Positions 32,846 to 45,875 of a stretch of DNA of 64,000 nt are shown here, in pieces (the first letter of the stretch is position 1; each line of letters opens with the position of its first letter). Source of the stretch: Amoebophrya sp. A120 (lineage: Eukaryota; Sar; Dinophyceae; Syndiniales; Amoebophryaceae); NCBI GenBank assembly GCA_905178155.1, contig CAJINV010000002.1, forward strand, positions 1,277,809 through 1,341,808, read 5' to 3'. The position numbers were made by a program, and so were the translations under genes. The notes under the pieces are model-generated. The model was not told the origin of the DNA. It ran no database searches and saw only the letters and a list, made by a program, of their open reading frames with translations.

Positions 32846-34741
32846 GATGTAAATGTTTAATACGTATGAATTGGAGTTGATACTGTAGTTGTGGAGGAAA
32901 TTATATTACGAGGGCACAAATGATATCTGTGACTAGTAGCGACTCGCCTGTTCTAGGAGAAAATCACTGTTTCTGTTGATCGACGAAGCAGACCAGAACT
33001 ACAACTACTTCTCGGTGGATCTTGTTGTTTATAATTGCCCAATATTTTCCAAAGTGTCAACGTGTGTACTAGTAACAGTAAGCAGGTTGAAAGGAGTTTT
33101 ATCTATGCATACATGCACGACTACACTAGATGTTGTTCTCAAGCCTGGAAGGACCTGGAAGTAGAGAGGGTGTAATTAAGCGTTTAAGATCATTTTTTCG
33201 ACGTCATTTCGATACCGATACTTAGCTCTGACAAATATTTGTATTTGGGCATCCGCATTGTAGCTTTTCCAAGCAGTAGCAGATGCAGATCCTCCAGTCT
33301 TGAAGATCATCATTTTTCACTTCATTTACTTGCTCTACTGCTACTTCACCGAAGATTCGTCGAACACGTGATCTTCTTGCGCATTTTGTTTTTTGACTTG
33401 ATCGATTTGGCGGACTAGCCGCAGGGAACGTACGAAGATATTCTTCGTGATTTCATCTTGCGATGATTTGTTTGTCAATTTTCGTGCAACGAGGACCGAG
33501 GTTGATTGCCTACTTTGTGCTAGATGAAAGAACATAGCACTGCCTTGTCTACTGCTGACCACATTTCGCGCCCAGGTCAGCCGCCAATATCAAACTGGGA
33601 TGATCTGGCTCGTGCGCTCTGTCTGCGGTTAGACTTAGATGATCTGATGTTGAGAACACGAAATTAAAATAGGTAGAAAACTGGTCTTCACCGGCAACCA
33701 TCAGAGTCAGTGTTGAAAATAAGCACTTTTTCCTTTTGGCAAGTGTTCGAGTTCGAGTTCGAGGCGTTACCTTCTGAGCGTCTATCTGCCCAGATAGGTA
33801 GACTCGAAACTGAAGCCACGCACTCGCAACTCCAGCCTCGCACTCGCAACTGAAGGGCGTCATCTTCAGAATGCTGGTCTTACATGATCGTGGTGTTCTT
33901 TAACCTGTAAAAATGAAGAGGCTACAAAAGTGCCAGCGGCTAAAAAGAAAGATAAAGATAGTGTGCGGCACCAGACAGGCGGCGTTCAGCCGACTCGGTA
34001 TGATTTCCTGTTGTACTACGTACAACTCGCAAGTACTAGTACATTTTAATTCTTATTTTTCAGTAGGTCCTTCTCCTTACGTTAAACTCACCCTCTGCGC
34101 CGCGAGGAGTGATAGCGGAAAACATGAACAACTTCCACTTCGGGTTGGCGTTGGAAAATAATGATAAAAACCTATCGGGTGCTCGTTTCTACTTTAGGCG
34201 AGCGACTAACTGCTCAGCGTACTACTTATGTTCCTGCTTGTAAGTAGCTGAGTGTCTCAACTGACCACCACCGAAGCTTGCCGAAACACCACCGTTTTGG
34301 GCTGTGAACGGCCAAGCACGGGGAGTTGCCGGGGAGAGAGAAAGCCGAAACCCTCAGGCAGCCCCAGCTTCAGAAAGGTGCAATACTACCTCCTCATCCG
34401 TACAGCACCAATCAACCTCCGCAATAAAGCCGCAAATAATAAGAAATACCTCCAAAACGCATTCGTATAAAAGATATAAAAAAATCATCAAAATATACAT
34501 GTAGCTTTACTACTAGGCGATACCCCTTTACCTTTTCCTCCCTGCACCTCCATAGGCGAAGCAGGGAGGAAAGAAATTATCGATGAACGGCAGGCGAGCG
34601 CCGATCTCCACCTGGATCATTGTCCACCTCTGCACCAACTCCTGCGGCGCAATTCCACCACGGAGCGAATTCAATTGTTGTACCGCGTATTATTATCTTC
34701 GGGTGGAACAACAAGAACAACAATGTGAATGGCCGCCATAA
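32846..34741. other. intergenic with dispersed repeats
   Basis: Positions 33215-33690 are a diverged copy of 37495-37890 in the same orientation (CAAGCAGTAGCAGATGCAGAT, GATCTTCTTGCGCATTTTG). Positions 34170-34340 match 4690-4860. No gene is supported. Confidence 0.55.
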
Positions 34742-37034
34742 TTATAATACGTCAATAGATTTTGATTTACAAAGGCTGCCGCTGAGTGAGAAGCCTGTCT
34801 TCAGCTGACATGCGGCCGCGCTGTGGCACTGCCTCTGGTACTCCTTCAGGCAATCCAAAACCCTACGCAAACGGGCGATCCGCTCTTCCCGGGTACGCTT
34901 ATCCGCTCTTATTGTATCGCTATGATGGCTGCTCTGCTGGACTTCCAACCACCCCCGTTGCAGCACCTGCCTTTCTTGATCCTCCCGGTGCACGGCGTGC
35001 ATCTCTGTACACACATATATCCCGAACCCGAGGTAGATAGCAGGTGCTATTCTTGTGAAGGCGTCACTCATGGAGTCCCATCCTCGGCCGTCGTACGCCG
35101 CGTAGCAACAAAAGAAGGTGGGCCAAAACGCGGCCGCGCCTAACAGAAGAGCCGTGTACCCAATCTGTTCGCGCAACGTCAGGGGAGAGATCGTGGACAA
35201 GTCCTCGATCTCTTTTTCTATCGCCGCAACCATCTTGCCGAGCACGATGTTTTCATCAGGCTTTGCATTTTGATTATCAAAATCTTCTACCACAACGAAA
35301 CAGTTTTTCATGCTCAAGGAACCCGAAGACAGCGGGTGGTTGCACAGTGGGCAAGAACCACGCTGCGGCTCTTCTGCGGGGTCAAAACCAGGTTCGCAAA
35401 GAAAACCACGCCTCTTCTTCAGATCTATGAACTGCAAATATGTCTGGGTCCTCTGGGAGATTGCGAGATTTCTCGTCACGCTAGTCAGGGGGCATGACTC
35501 TGAACTCTCCTCGATAAGTATTGCGTGCCCGCGAAGAGCTCATCTCTTCGATCTGTGGTCATGCAAAAACGCAGTTTCTCATGCGGACGCGTAAGTACGC
35601 AACTGTGAACCACGGAAGAACTTGTCATGCTGGGGAGCGCGTCCTTGCAGTAGTGTGCCTGTGGCTGTGCTCACTCTTCCATTCCTTGTATGACAAGCTT
35701 CCAGACCCAGACATGTTTGCGATGCATAGGCTCCCCTACTGCACACTTTCGATGGAACTTGTGCAGGGCTGTCTCCTTTATTCTGAGCAAAAGCGTCCCC
35801 ACCTCCCTATAGAGGATAAAAAAATATTAATATTTTTTTGATAAAAAAATGGCAAATCTGCATGCTAAATACTTAAGATGGTTCATGTCATGCTGAGCCC
35901 CATGAGAAGCATTTTCTAGTCACGGTTTCCAGCTTGTCATGCACATGCTCCAGTCAGCATGATGCGCTAGATCTGTGACGCTGCTGAACTAGCTCAACAG
36001 GATTCCACTACATCAAGGCCAGGCTTGTCATGCGCAACAACCAAAGCTTGTGGTATCTGTGTAAGTAGCAGCAGATTCCCCATCTTGATATGATAATATG
36101 GACAACTGGGGACGTTTTTACACAAGATATGCTTCAGACGCTCCTCAACCTCCTTTGATCCGCTCGCATTTGGATCTCGGATATGAACTGCAAATGATTC
36201 TGGGTCTGGAAGGCGGGTGCAACACTTGTCATGCAAATCATCTTACATGAGCCATGACGCCGGTAATGTATAATCTACCATCACAGACTTGTAGAGGGCT
36301 TCCTGATGCCTATGCCGCAAGAGAAATGCCTTCTACTCCATGTAGCGCAAACAAGACCCCTCTTGCTGGGAATGCAATACAGATTTTTTTAGAATGCAAA
36401 GACAGCATCACAACTTGCAACCTTCCAGACGCAGACAAATTTGCAATGCATATGGCAGGTGGAGGAGCGAAACCACGTCGTCCTCTGAGTTTGTACTAGT
36501 GCCATGCAGTTTACCAAGACAAATCGCACACGTTTGCTCCTCTTCTTCGCCTTTAGTATTTTTCCATCCGATGTTGTCCTGTGCGGCAGGAGCAAGCGGA
36601 GCAGAAGCTCGTCCACCTGCTGTTGTAGCACCAGAAGATGAAGCAGCAGCACCAGCAGGACTTTGTTCTTTTTTACGACCACGTTCTTGTTTTATTCTGC
36701 GGCCAGTGCTGGACCTGGAGCTCCTACCTCGAGAGGATGATGTTGAGGGTGATCGGGGAGGAGAAGCGTTGCGGGATTTTTGCTCTTCTTGCAACAAGGG
36801 GGATGATCGAGAAGTACTTCTTGTTCTTCTTCCGCCTCTACTTCGCGGAGCATGAGAGGCTTTAACGCTGGCAACTACCTTGGAGGTCGTCAAGCTGGTG
36901 TGCAGCCCCAACAACAAGTAGTGCACGACGGTCATATGAAGAAGGACACCAGACAAAAAACCAGGCATCACGGCAACCCAACTGCGTGCTGTAGTCCTCT
37001 GGAAAGACGGAGAGGAGCAGTGCCGGCGCGCCAT
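34742..37034 (-). CDS. membrane RING-type protein, 450 aa (4 exons)
   Basis: Exons 37034-36453, 36176-36130, 35773-35729, 35420-34742 (1,353 nt). The N-terminus has a hydrophobic segment (SGVLLHMTVVHYLLLGLH, signal or anchor). A Ser/Arg-rich region follows, then CAIC at 169-172, HKFHRKC at 214-220 and CPLC at 248-251. This is the RING-H2 ligand order, except that the Cys normally two residues before the first His is absent (TALH). Two membrane segments follow at about 312-333 and 349-364, then a basic helical tail. RING-H2 domains with membrane anchors are usually ubiquitin E3 ligases recruiting E2 enzymes; that role is inferred from the family. The RING is only visible after three introners are removed, because exon 3 (45 bp) carries HKFHRKC. 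Confidence 0.8.
35426..35728. mobile_element. introner, family 1, diverged (303 bp)
   Basis: Ends TATGAACTGC / GCGATGCATA with a GGGTCCTCTGGGAG variant core; border repeats AGATC versus GGCTC (3 of 5 match). Confidence 0.85.
35779..36129. mobile_element. introner, family 3 (351 bp)
   Basis: Ends TATTCTGAGC / complement TATCTTGTGT, core AAAAACGTCCCC; duplication TCCTT versus TGCTT. Longest ordinary family 3 copy, with an A/T-rich patch near 35815-35850. Confidence 0.88.
36182..36452. mobile_element. introner, family 1 (271 bp)
   Basis: Ends TATGAACTGC / GCAATGCATA with diverged cores (GATTCTGGGTCTGG, CCAGACGCAG); border repeats TCGGA versus TGGCA. Confidence 0.87.
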
Positions 37035-38811
37035 CGGCTATCAGTTAAACTGACTTACTTATTGTTATATGCAAAACAAAAGTAATTGAAATCAATAAAA
37101 TCAAATTGATAATGCGCGACGTGCTTCTATCTGGTACGTAGATAAACAAATACGAATACCACTAATTACCCGCCAACTTCTTGATGAAGTAGTAGCAGGA
37201 GCGGTTACTGAAGGCAGTTCTTTAGGGTTTGTTATATAGGTAATCAAAGCTATAACTATGCTAGAGCTTGTTTCGTGCAATAAAATCAAATCTGGAAGTG
37301 TTGCAACACTTTTGTCATCGGGAATACATGAAATCAGAAACAGTTTCTGCCTTTTCTTTGCAGTACCCATCATGCGAATACTACATGAGCAACTGAAACA
37401 GCAAAGCGATCCGGGGACCACGTGCTGGGATCCAGAATTTTCTTTTCGCGACGACATCCCAATCACCCTGACTTTTTGAACCGAAGTGGTACGTGATAGT
37501 TCTGACTATTTATGTTTGAACATCCGTACAGCTTTTCCAAGCAGTAGCAGATGCAGATCGATCCTCCACTCCTGATCATGTGTCACTTCATTTACTTGCC
37601 CTTCACAGAAGATTGATTCTAACAGGTGATCTTCTTGCGCATTTTGTTTTTTGACCTGATCTGATCAATTTGGCGGACCAGCCACACGGGACGAGATTTG
37701 ACATCTTACATTGATTTGACAGTTCCAATATTCGTGCTGCGAGGACCTGGGTAGTTTTTGCTAGAAAGATAGCACTGCCTTTTTCTGCTGGGCAGCAGGG
37801 CAGCAGCAACAGCAGGGCAGCAGCAACACTGGGATGATCTGTTTCGTGTTCATCTTGCGGTTAGAGAACACAATAGGTGGAAGAAAACTGGTACTCACCG
37901 GCGACCAGGAGCGTTTCGTTCGCGCTTCACGAAGAATGAAGCACCACCAGCGGATTTGCGGCTTTTCACTGTTAACTCTGTCTACTTAATGTTAATTTTG
38001 ATTAAGTACTTATACGCTCCCGTCCTTCGATTCCTAGCGATAGAAAGCTGTTGTAGGTTCTGGATTTGGTTTGGTTTCTCATTGTTGTTGTTCGATTTTT
38101 GTTCCCTCATAACTTTTCAAGCGACAGTGCATTGATGCTACAGAGCAGATCATGTTGGTTCATTCTGCATGCAAAAGCGCACGAAGAGAAGTAAACGCTC
38201 TTATAATGCTCCCAACATCACGTGCTCCTGTGGTGGACCGCTTTTTTTTTTCATCCAGTAGTACAACCTACTTCGTCGTGCAGCAGGGATTTTTTTACAC
38301 ACACCCTGATAGATAGCTGCCCACAGAAAAGTGCAGAAATTTCTGCAGCGCTATTTTTCTACCTGCCTGCACAAACTGAATGCCTACACGAGATTCTTGA
38401 TCTTGTGTGACAATATGGAAAAGTAAAAGACTAGTAGAGATAGGCTGCTACAGCGAGAAAAACGTGATTAGTTGAGGAGATGCGTTAATAAACAGTTATA
38501 AGCGTGGTCTCGCTCTAGTACTAGTCAGTGCCAAATTCTGATTTTCGACGGCTTGCAGCTTCGATTGATGCAATAAAAATGCTTATCCTGAAAAAGCACG
38601 GCCCGCAAAGCAAAAAATCCATCTTACTCCACAACTCAACAACACTATGCCAAGAATAAAACCCAGTTCTTGCGGATCTTCAAACTTTTTAAAGAAAATC
38701 TTGATTTAATTGTGCACAGATACTACAGACTCTTTAATTTTTCATTCTGGATCAGCTTGCTTGTTTGTTTGGTAAATGTTGATTTCGAGAGAAATTCATC
38801 AATGCAGTCGC
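37035..38811. other. intergenic with dispersed repeats
   Basis: Positions 37255-37490 resemble 44430-44640 (CACGTGCTGGGAT, AATTTTCTTTTCGCGACGA). Positions 37495-37890 resemble 33215-33690. No gene is supported. Confidence 0.55.
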
Positions 38812-41800
38812 CTACCGCTGCTGTCCTCCGCCTTGTGTCGCGAACTCACTAAGGCGCCGATTCACAATTCCACGGCGCTGGGGTCGTGCCGGTGCCGATG
38901 CTAATTGTGCGGCAGGAGCTGCAGCCTGTGGTTCTTGCGCTGCTCGAGGTTCTACTTCGCGCGCCCGAGAAGTACCAGCAACCTGTCGCTCTGCTGCACC
39001 GGCGGAGGATTGTACTGGTTCTGTTTGGACATGAACTTCGAGAGCAGGCCCGAGATAAGTCACGCCGCCGCGGCCGCTGCTACTTCCAGCAACTTGTGGT
39101 TGTGGTCCAGCAGGAGCAGGTGCAGCACCAGTAGTTCTGTAAATGCTGTGCTGCTGCTGGCTAGAAGTACTGGACGAGGAAGCGGTTGTACTAGGGTTCA
39201 AACCTGCACGTCCACCGCCCGAAGCCGTCGACGAAGACGGCGGTACAAAACCTCCACCCAGATGAACTTCCGGCATGTCATTTTCAAGAATGATCTCCTT
39301 AAAAAACCTCTCCTTCATCAGCGGCACAGTCAGCCGCAAGCCGGCCCGCCCCACAATGTTGCGCGGGAGGGCTTGGGAGACCAGCAAGTTCTGCACCTGG
39401 ACCGGCGGGGAGTTGTTGTCAGCGCTGTTGGGCGGAACAACTGGTCGAATTGCCTCGTCCAGTTCCGACTTTAACCGGCGGCTCGCCTCTGCGAGCACGT
39501 GTTGGAACTTCCGCTGCAGCGCTTGCAAAAAGGATTGCCTAAAAATCCTGTTGTCTTCAGAACTTGCCTGGTGCTGTTGCTGTTGGTGTTGTTCTCTGGT
39601 GTCTGTGTCAGCGTTTGTAGTATAATTTCTACTATCCAGGCGCGTCATCAAACTCGTTCGCCGCACTTTTTCCTTGAAGTTTTTGTCCGGCCAGGGAAAA
39701 AATACGGTCATGGGCTCCCAGGACGGGCGGTTGCTGTCTCGCCGTCGATCGTCCCCTGTCCGCAATTCTTGTCCGGCTTCATTACGATCGGGCTGGAAAA
39801 ACTCCTGCAAGTACTTCAACTCCTTCCGCACTCGCACCAGCTTCGCTCGTTCTTCTTCCGTCAGCTGTGTGTTTGTCCACTGGTTCTGCAACTCCAATAT
39901 TTTCCCCGTCACGATCCGGGTTTCTTCCTGGATCATCTCCTGTATTAGACGAGCCTTCTCCGCGCGTGTTCGCTCCTCGTCAATAGCAAAAGCGCCGTTC
40001 ACGTTCACGACGGCGGGCAGATAGTCCCGCCTGGGATAGCTTCTTATTCCCGCTTCTTCACGCTCTTCGATCCACTTGGCCAGATGCTCGTCCACGTAGG
40101 GTTCCCGGCGGGCGAGGAATTCTGTTTCCAAAATCAGTATCCGCTTCAAAAGTTCCTGTTTGACAAACTCGAGCTTCAGCACCCAGAGAAAAGCGGCTTC
40201 GTTGATGTTTTTCTGCCACTCGGCCAGGAGCTGGCCGAGGTCCTTGATGTTGTCCAATAAAGTCCCTTCGTTTCTTGTTGTTGCTGGCGCTCCTCTGGGA
40301 AAACTTGTACTACCTGTGCTACCCAGCAACACCTGCTCCATGATCCACTCGCGGGTGCTGGAGAACCCGGCGAGGCGTGGGTCTGTGCGAGTATCGGGGC
40401 GAAAAAAAGTCTCGTTCCGCGCCTGTCTGTCTATCCTGAGTAAAAACGTCCCCACACCAGAGTTGTCATGCAAATCTGCATGCCAAAAAAGTTTGTCATG
40501 CGGAGCGTCATGAGAGACATGTTCTAGTCGTGTTTTGGAATTGTGATGCTATAATCTGCATGATATACTAGATCTGTGATGCTGCTGAACTACCTAAATC
40601 GAGGATTACACTACGAGGAGAAACTTGTCATGCCAAATGACCAAAGCTGGCTGATTTGTCTAGCAGATTTCCCATCTTGACTCTGGTGTGGGGACGTTTT
40701 TACAGATGATACTGTCCCTCTCAACTTCTTCCAAGTACCTCGCGGTTGTCCCCTGCTGCCCTTTATCAAATGCAAAAATGTCTGGGTCTGGAAAAATGCA
40801 GACTTGTCATGCATATTTTGTATGATGATTGATGCCTCTAATACATAATCTAGCAACACAGATTTTTAGAGCGCTTCCTAATGCCTATTCCGCATGAGAA
40901 ATGCCCTCTCCACGTAACACAAACTGGAGTCCTGTTGCTGGTCATGCAATACAGATTTTTTTGGAATCCAAAGACAGCATTACAAGTTACAATCTTCCAG
41001 ACCCAGACATTTTTGCAATCCATACCCTTTTTTCGCATACTGATGTGTGAATCGCTGACGGATTGAGTTTATCAAATGTAAAAATGTCTGGGTCTGGAAG
41101 ATTCTGAGATTTGTCATGCATGTTTTGCATGACCCAGGACGTCTGTAATGCACGACCGCGCGTCACAGATTTTGAGAGGGCTTCCTGATGCCTACTCCGC
41201 ATGACAAACGCCCTCCCCGCGTAGCACAAACTAGACTCCTCTTGCTGGTCATGCAATACAGATTTTTCTAGAGTCCAAAGATAGCATGACAAATTCGGAT
41301 TCTTCCAGACCCAGACATTTTTACATTTGATAGAGTTCTCCCTCACGACGGAGCCCGCGAAGGACATTTCGGCTGGGAGAGCCGGCGCGTATCCTGTGCA
41401 AAAGTATCGTAATATTCGTATAAATGCATTACAAATTTCCTCAGCATGAGAAAATAGAGTTCGTAATGGAGATTCGCCTTGGAAACAAGATTTGTAATGC
41501 AGGACTTCGACTTGCATTTATACGAGTACGATACTTTTGCACAGGATAGCGCGCCAAATTGGTCCATGTAGGTCGTCTCGAATGTTAAATCATTTCTACG
41601 TCGGTCGCGCTGTTCTTCGGGAGTGGGCAAGGGTTCGTGCCTGGAAGCAAATAGCAACGCGAAAAATTTTCTGTGCTCGTTGTCCAGAATCGGCTTCACC
41701 GAAGGATCATCGTTCTGTCCCGGAAAATGTCCTCTTCTTGCTGCGTATGCATTGCAAATATGTCTGGGTCTGGGAGAGTTGGAACTTGTGATGCAAATTT

Positions 41801-43841
41801 CGGATAACGCAAAGATCTGTCATGCATAGAAAGCAAATGCGTCTCAGAACTTGGTACCATAAGGGGGGATTTGTCATGCGGAGTAGGCATTGAGACACCT
41901 TCTACTCAAGCTGTGTGATGCTAGGGCTTGCATGGCAGACCTCCTGAGTCATGCAAGAGCAGCATGACAAACATCTGCACTCATCCAGACCCAGAAACTT
42001 TTGCAATGCATACTGCGTCGACGTCCAAGTTCGGCGCAGTCTCTTTGAAAACTTTTTGCCCATTCTCCGGAAGTATCAAATGTAAAAATGTCTGGGTCTG
42101 GAAGGTTAGAACTTGTCATGCTAAATTTTTTTTTTTTGCTAGGCAATTCGCACGCCGGTCGGTTTTCGCTGATTTCTTTTTTCTTTTCTTTTTATTTTTT
42201 CTTTTTTTTTTTTTGTTGCGTCCTCTTTCTTTTCTTTTTTTCTTTTATTCCGACACAGCTGACGAACCTGTGATGCTGCATTTGGATTCCAAAAAAATCT
42301 GTATTGCATGAGTACCAAAGGAAATGCAATTTTTGCTACGCTGAGCTGAGCAGAAGGCATTTGTCATGCGGAATACGCATCAAGAAGCCCGCAAAAAAAT
42401 TGTATTGCTAGGGTATGCATCATAGACATCATGGCTCATGCAAAACGCGCATGACAAGTGTCAGAATCTTCCAGACCCAGACACTTTTACAGTTGATAGG
42501 AAGTGCAGCAGAAATCAACTGGAATCGGGCCTCTATGCTCAGGTGCGAAAATACATTGTACTTCAGCGCGGCGACTTTTTCCAAATGTTTTCTGGCGGCT
42601 CGTAACCCCTTGCGTAAGTCGTCTCGACGAGAACATCTTCTCGTCGGTATTTCTGTTGTTCGCCGGGTCGTGGACGTGGTCGAGGTCGTGCTGGTTCTTT
42701 CTGGTTCTACTGTGGGCAGGTATTGGCAATACTGATCTTCACCAACCAGCTGTTGCCAAACCCATTTTCCCAATTGTCGGCTTTCTACCTCCGGACGGGT
42801 GACAAACACGGGCACGGGCTCCTGAGGACTGCTCGATGGTGGCGCAGGTTTTGCCTTTGCTGCGCTTTTTTTCCCGCCACGACGACGAGAGGAGCTGCCC
42901 GTAGCTTTGCTTTTGGGAGGAGGTAGTAGTACTCGGATCAAAATTTGCTGCATTTTCTTCGCATTTTCCGACTGTTCCGCCCACAGCTTGCCGGCAAATG
43001 CGCTGCCTTCCTCTTTAGATTGCTTTTCGTGGCTTTCGAACTTTTCATTTACTTCTTTGAAAACTTGATGCAACTTCACCCGAAACCCCGTTCGCAGGTC
43101 CCAAACTTTGATTGCCTGAAGGAACTCGGTCCAATTCGCGCGGGCGTGCAACTTGGCATGCGCAAGCTCATCCCGCCGGCGCTGGAGATTCTGTTGGGCA
43201 TTCCCGTCCGCTATCAAATGCAAAAATGTCTGGGTCTGGAAGAATGAAACTTGTGATGCCGCACTTGGATTCCAAAAAAATCTGCATTGCATGAGCAGCA
43301 AAGAGAACGCAATTTGTGCTACGCGGAGAGGGCATTTGTCATGCGGAATAGGCATCAAGAAGCCCTCAACAAATCTGTGAAGCGAGGGCATGCATCACCG
43401 ACATCATGGCTCATGCAAAACGTGCATGACAACTATCAGAATCTTCCAGACCCAGACATTTTTACAATCCATATCCGCGCGTCTCTCCCGCGTCTCCAGC
43501 TCTGGGCTGTACGCAAGACGCCAATTCTCGAACCGCTGGCGCATCTCCTGCATGCGTGCTGCCTCTTCTTTTTTCTCCTGCGGCGACAGAGTAGCCGTTC
43601 TTTTCGCTGGTGTTTTGTCTTGGTACAGGTTGTCCAAGTCAGTTTTTAAGAACTTTCTGCCCAGTTTCTTATGCAGCTTCACCTTCACCGCCGAAACGAA
43701 GAAGAGATGATCAACATGATCTCCGGCTGGAGATGGTGATCCCACTCCGAAAATGCTAAGGCTCTGTAGTTCGGAGGATTTGCTTTGCAGCTGCAAACAT
43801 GCAGCAGCTGCGAACAAAGAAATCCGCTGCCGCGTCAACAT
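38812..43841 (-). CDS. secreted helical protein, 1,025 aa (8 exons)
   Basis: Exons 43841-43474, 43206-42499, 42068-42013, 41740-41549, 41384-41333, 41064-41025, 40758-40712, 40426-38812 (3,078 nt). The start MLTRQRISLFAAAACLQLQ is a likely signal peptide. Blocks WTEFLQAIKVWDLRTGFRVK, EWIMEQVL and LEFVKQELLKRIL parallel the 563-aa gene at 30932-32845, so both belong to one family. Between them, small exons encode FKETAPNLD, KPILDNEHRKFFALLFASR and RYLEEVERD. The last exon holds long charged helices (EERAKLVRVRKELKYLQEFF), a possible folded region around SWEPMTVFFPWPDKNFKEK, and a Ser/Gly/Pro/Ala-rich tail. All seven introns are introners. Function unknown; export is inferred from the N-terminus. 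Confidence 0.85.
40432..40711. mobile_element. introner, family 3 (280 bp)
   Basis: Ends TATCCTGAGT / ACAGATGATA, core AAAAACGTCCCCAC; duplication CTGTC at 40427-40431 and 40712-40716. Confidence 0.95.
40764..41024. mobile_element. introner, family 1 (261 bp)
   Basis: Ends TATCAAATGC / GCAATCCATA; duplication CCCTT. Confidence 0.95.
41070..41332. mobile_element. introner, family 1 (263 bp)
   Basis: Ends TATCAAATGT / ACATTTGATA; duplication GAGTT. Only 40 bp of exon separate it from the previous element. Its undisturbed body shows what the nested insert at 23700 interrupted. Confidence 0.95.
41390..41548. mobile_element. introner, family 2 (159 bp)
   Basis: Ends TATCCTGTGC / GCACAGGATA; duplication GCGCG. 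Confidence 0.95.
41746..42012. mobile_element. introner, family 1 (267 bp)
   Basis: Ends TATGCATTGC / GCAATGCATA; duplication CTGCG. Confidence 0.95.
42074..42498. mobile_element. introner, family 1, enlarged (425 bp)
   Basis: Ends TATCAAATGT / ACAGTTGATA; duplication GGAAG. It is about 160 bp longer than its sibl­ings because of a T/C-rich block at about 42126-42260 inserted between normal body segments. Confidence 0.92.
43212..43473. mobile_element. introner, family 1 (262 bp)
   Basis: Ends TATCAAATGC / ACAATCCATA; duplication TCCGC. Confidence 0.95.
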
Positions 43842-45875
43842 GTTTGATAAAAAGGACTTGACTCACTGCAAGATGATGGATGCTACTAGTACTACTGTGA
43901 TTAATGAATTTCTTTGCGTCGGCAATAGAACAGAAAACGCTCGGTTTGAGAAGAGAACAAAACCACTTACTTTAATTTTTAGAATAGAAAATCACGCGAA
44001 AAAAAACTGTTAGTGTGTGCTCTCTGCAGTTCAAATTCTTGGATGCAACATTAATCTCACTTGGAGTCTACGAATATTGCGAAGATCTTTTGTGCAAGCG
44101 AATTAGTAGAACCGATTCAGTGTAACAAACAGTCTCCTCTCTTAACCTTATGCAGCACGACACAATGCTTGTAGGAATTTTTTCCGAAAGCGAAAATTGT
44201 TGCAGATGTTGAATTTGTGAAGTGACGTTATGCTGGCTGGTAGAGATTATAGATAGTTCGTTGAATTTGTGAAGGTAGTAGAGATTATACACGTAAAAAA
44301 CGATGAGAAAGTAGTTGTAGGTTTGCGCGAGCTGCTCCAAAACTGTTTTGGTTCTTGATTCGATATGAGTAGCAAACAACAACAAATGCATGGGATGGAT
44401 CATTGGTTATTTTATCTCACTCCGAACCGCCGCCCGAAGGTGGTTCTATAATTTGGGATCTTGAAGCTTTCCGATTCTGCTTTTTTTTCTACTGTACACA
44501 TGCAACTACAATTGAGCAACCGAAACAGCAAAACGATCCGAGAGCCACGTGCTGGGATCAAGAATTTTCTTTTCGCGACGAGGTCACACACATCCTAATT
44601 TTCTGAACCGAAGTGGAGATCGTAATATTTCTTGATCCATTTTATTTTCGTTAAAGATCTCGCTGTGCTTCAACATCTTTGTGTGACATTTCCTCGGTCT
44701 GCTTTGATCGGAGGTCGCAGGAGGAGCCTTTATTTCAAGCCATTCATTATTCGAGATCGAAGATGAGGTCTTCCATTCATCAAAATTATAACCTCAACAA
44801 AGACAAAAAGACGCACGCGTGCTCTTTGGTTTTGCCCTGCTGTATGGAAGCAGGCAACTTCTAGACCAGCACCAGCTCCTGTGCGGAGGATCTCGGGCTA
44901 CATCTTCTGCCGATGATTTTTGCGAAGATATTGAGTCGTAAGTTCATCCTTTCCGATAATGTACAGATGCATTTATTATTCGATTTAAGAGTTGTGTAGT
45001 TCACAAGTACTATCAAAGCTTCCTGTTCCATTGCCCCTACGAGTATGTAAGTTGTCGTCGTATTTTCTTTTCATTCTCCATCGCACCATTTACATAATTT
45101 TCGATGTAGTAGAAGTTCTTGTCAACTCTTGTCTGCCGTAGTTGCTGCTACTTTTTTACCCATGAGCTCATGGCTGCAATGCGCCATGTGATATCGACGA
45201 GTTCATTTTGTGTATATAGTGGACGGTGATGATGAAACCTGTGCTCGTACAATTCTACTGATATTAGTGTCTGGCAATGCGAAACCTATCTCCTGGGTCA
45301 TGAAAATACAATTGGTGTTACAGTGGTGAAGTTCTGAACTCACCTAAAGTTTTCTGTGCAATCAAGTGGTATAATGATCCGATATAACAATTCTGCTAAA
45401 CTCTGCTCGTGTCAAAGGTAAAAGGTAAAAACTGTAAAATGGTTAATATTGGTTGAAGTTTCTCGGTAGAAACAAGCACATAAAACATCAAATTTCGCTC
45501 TCCCCAGGGAAACGAATTTTCCGGTATCTTACCTGTACAGGCCGTTGTCGGAAGTAGATTCTTGTGGTGTTTTTCGTTCTACATTCGTCGTAGTTGATCC
45601 GGATGAAACTAAATAAACAGGAAAAATCGAGATTTGTCCATTTGGTTCTTCCGTCTCTTCTTCCTCCTGATGTTGAGAATTCGAACTTATTACCATTTTT
45701 TGAAAATGAAGTCATGCACCTGGTGCATGCGAAAAGAAATCCATTCGTAACAAAAACAAATACATGCAAGCAGTGCACGCATGACATAATTTCAGCCTAC
45801 GCATGATAGTTAAGATGCCGTGGTCACTGAAGACTAGTACGCATCACAAATAACGACATTCTATACCGTCTGCGC
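43842..45875. other. intergenic
   Basis: AT-rich sequence. Positions 44430-44640 resemble 37255-37490. No gene is supported. Confidence 0.55.
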
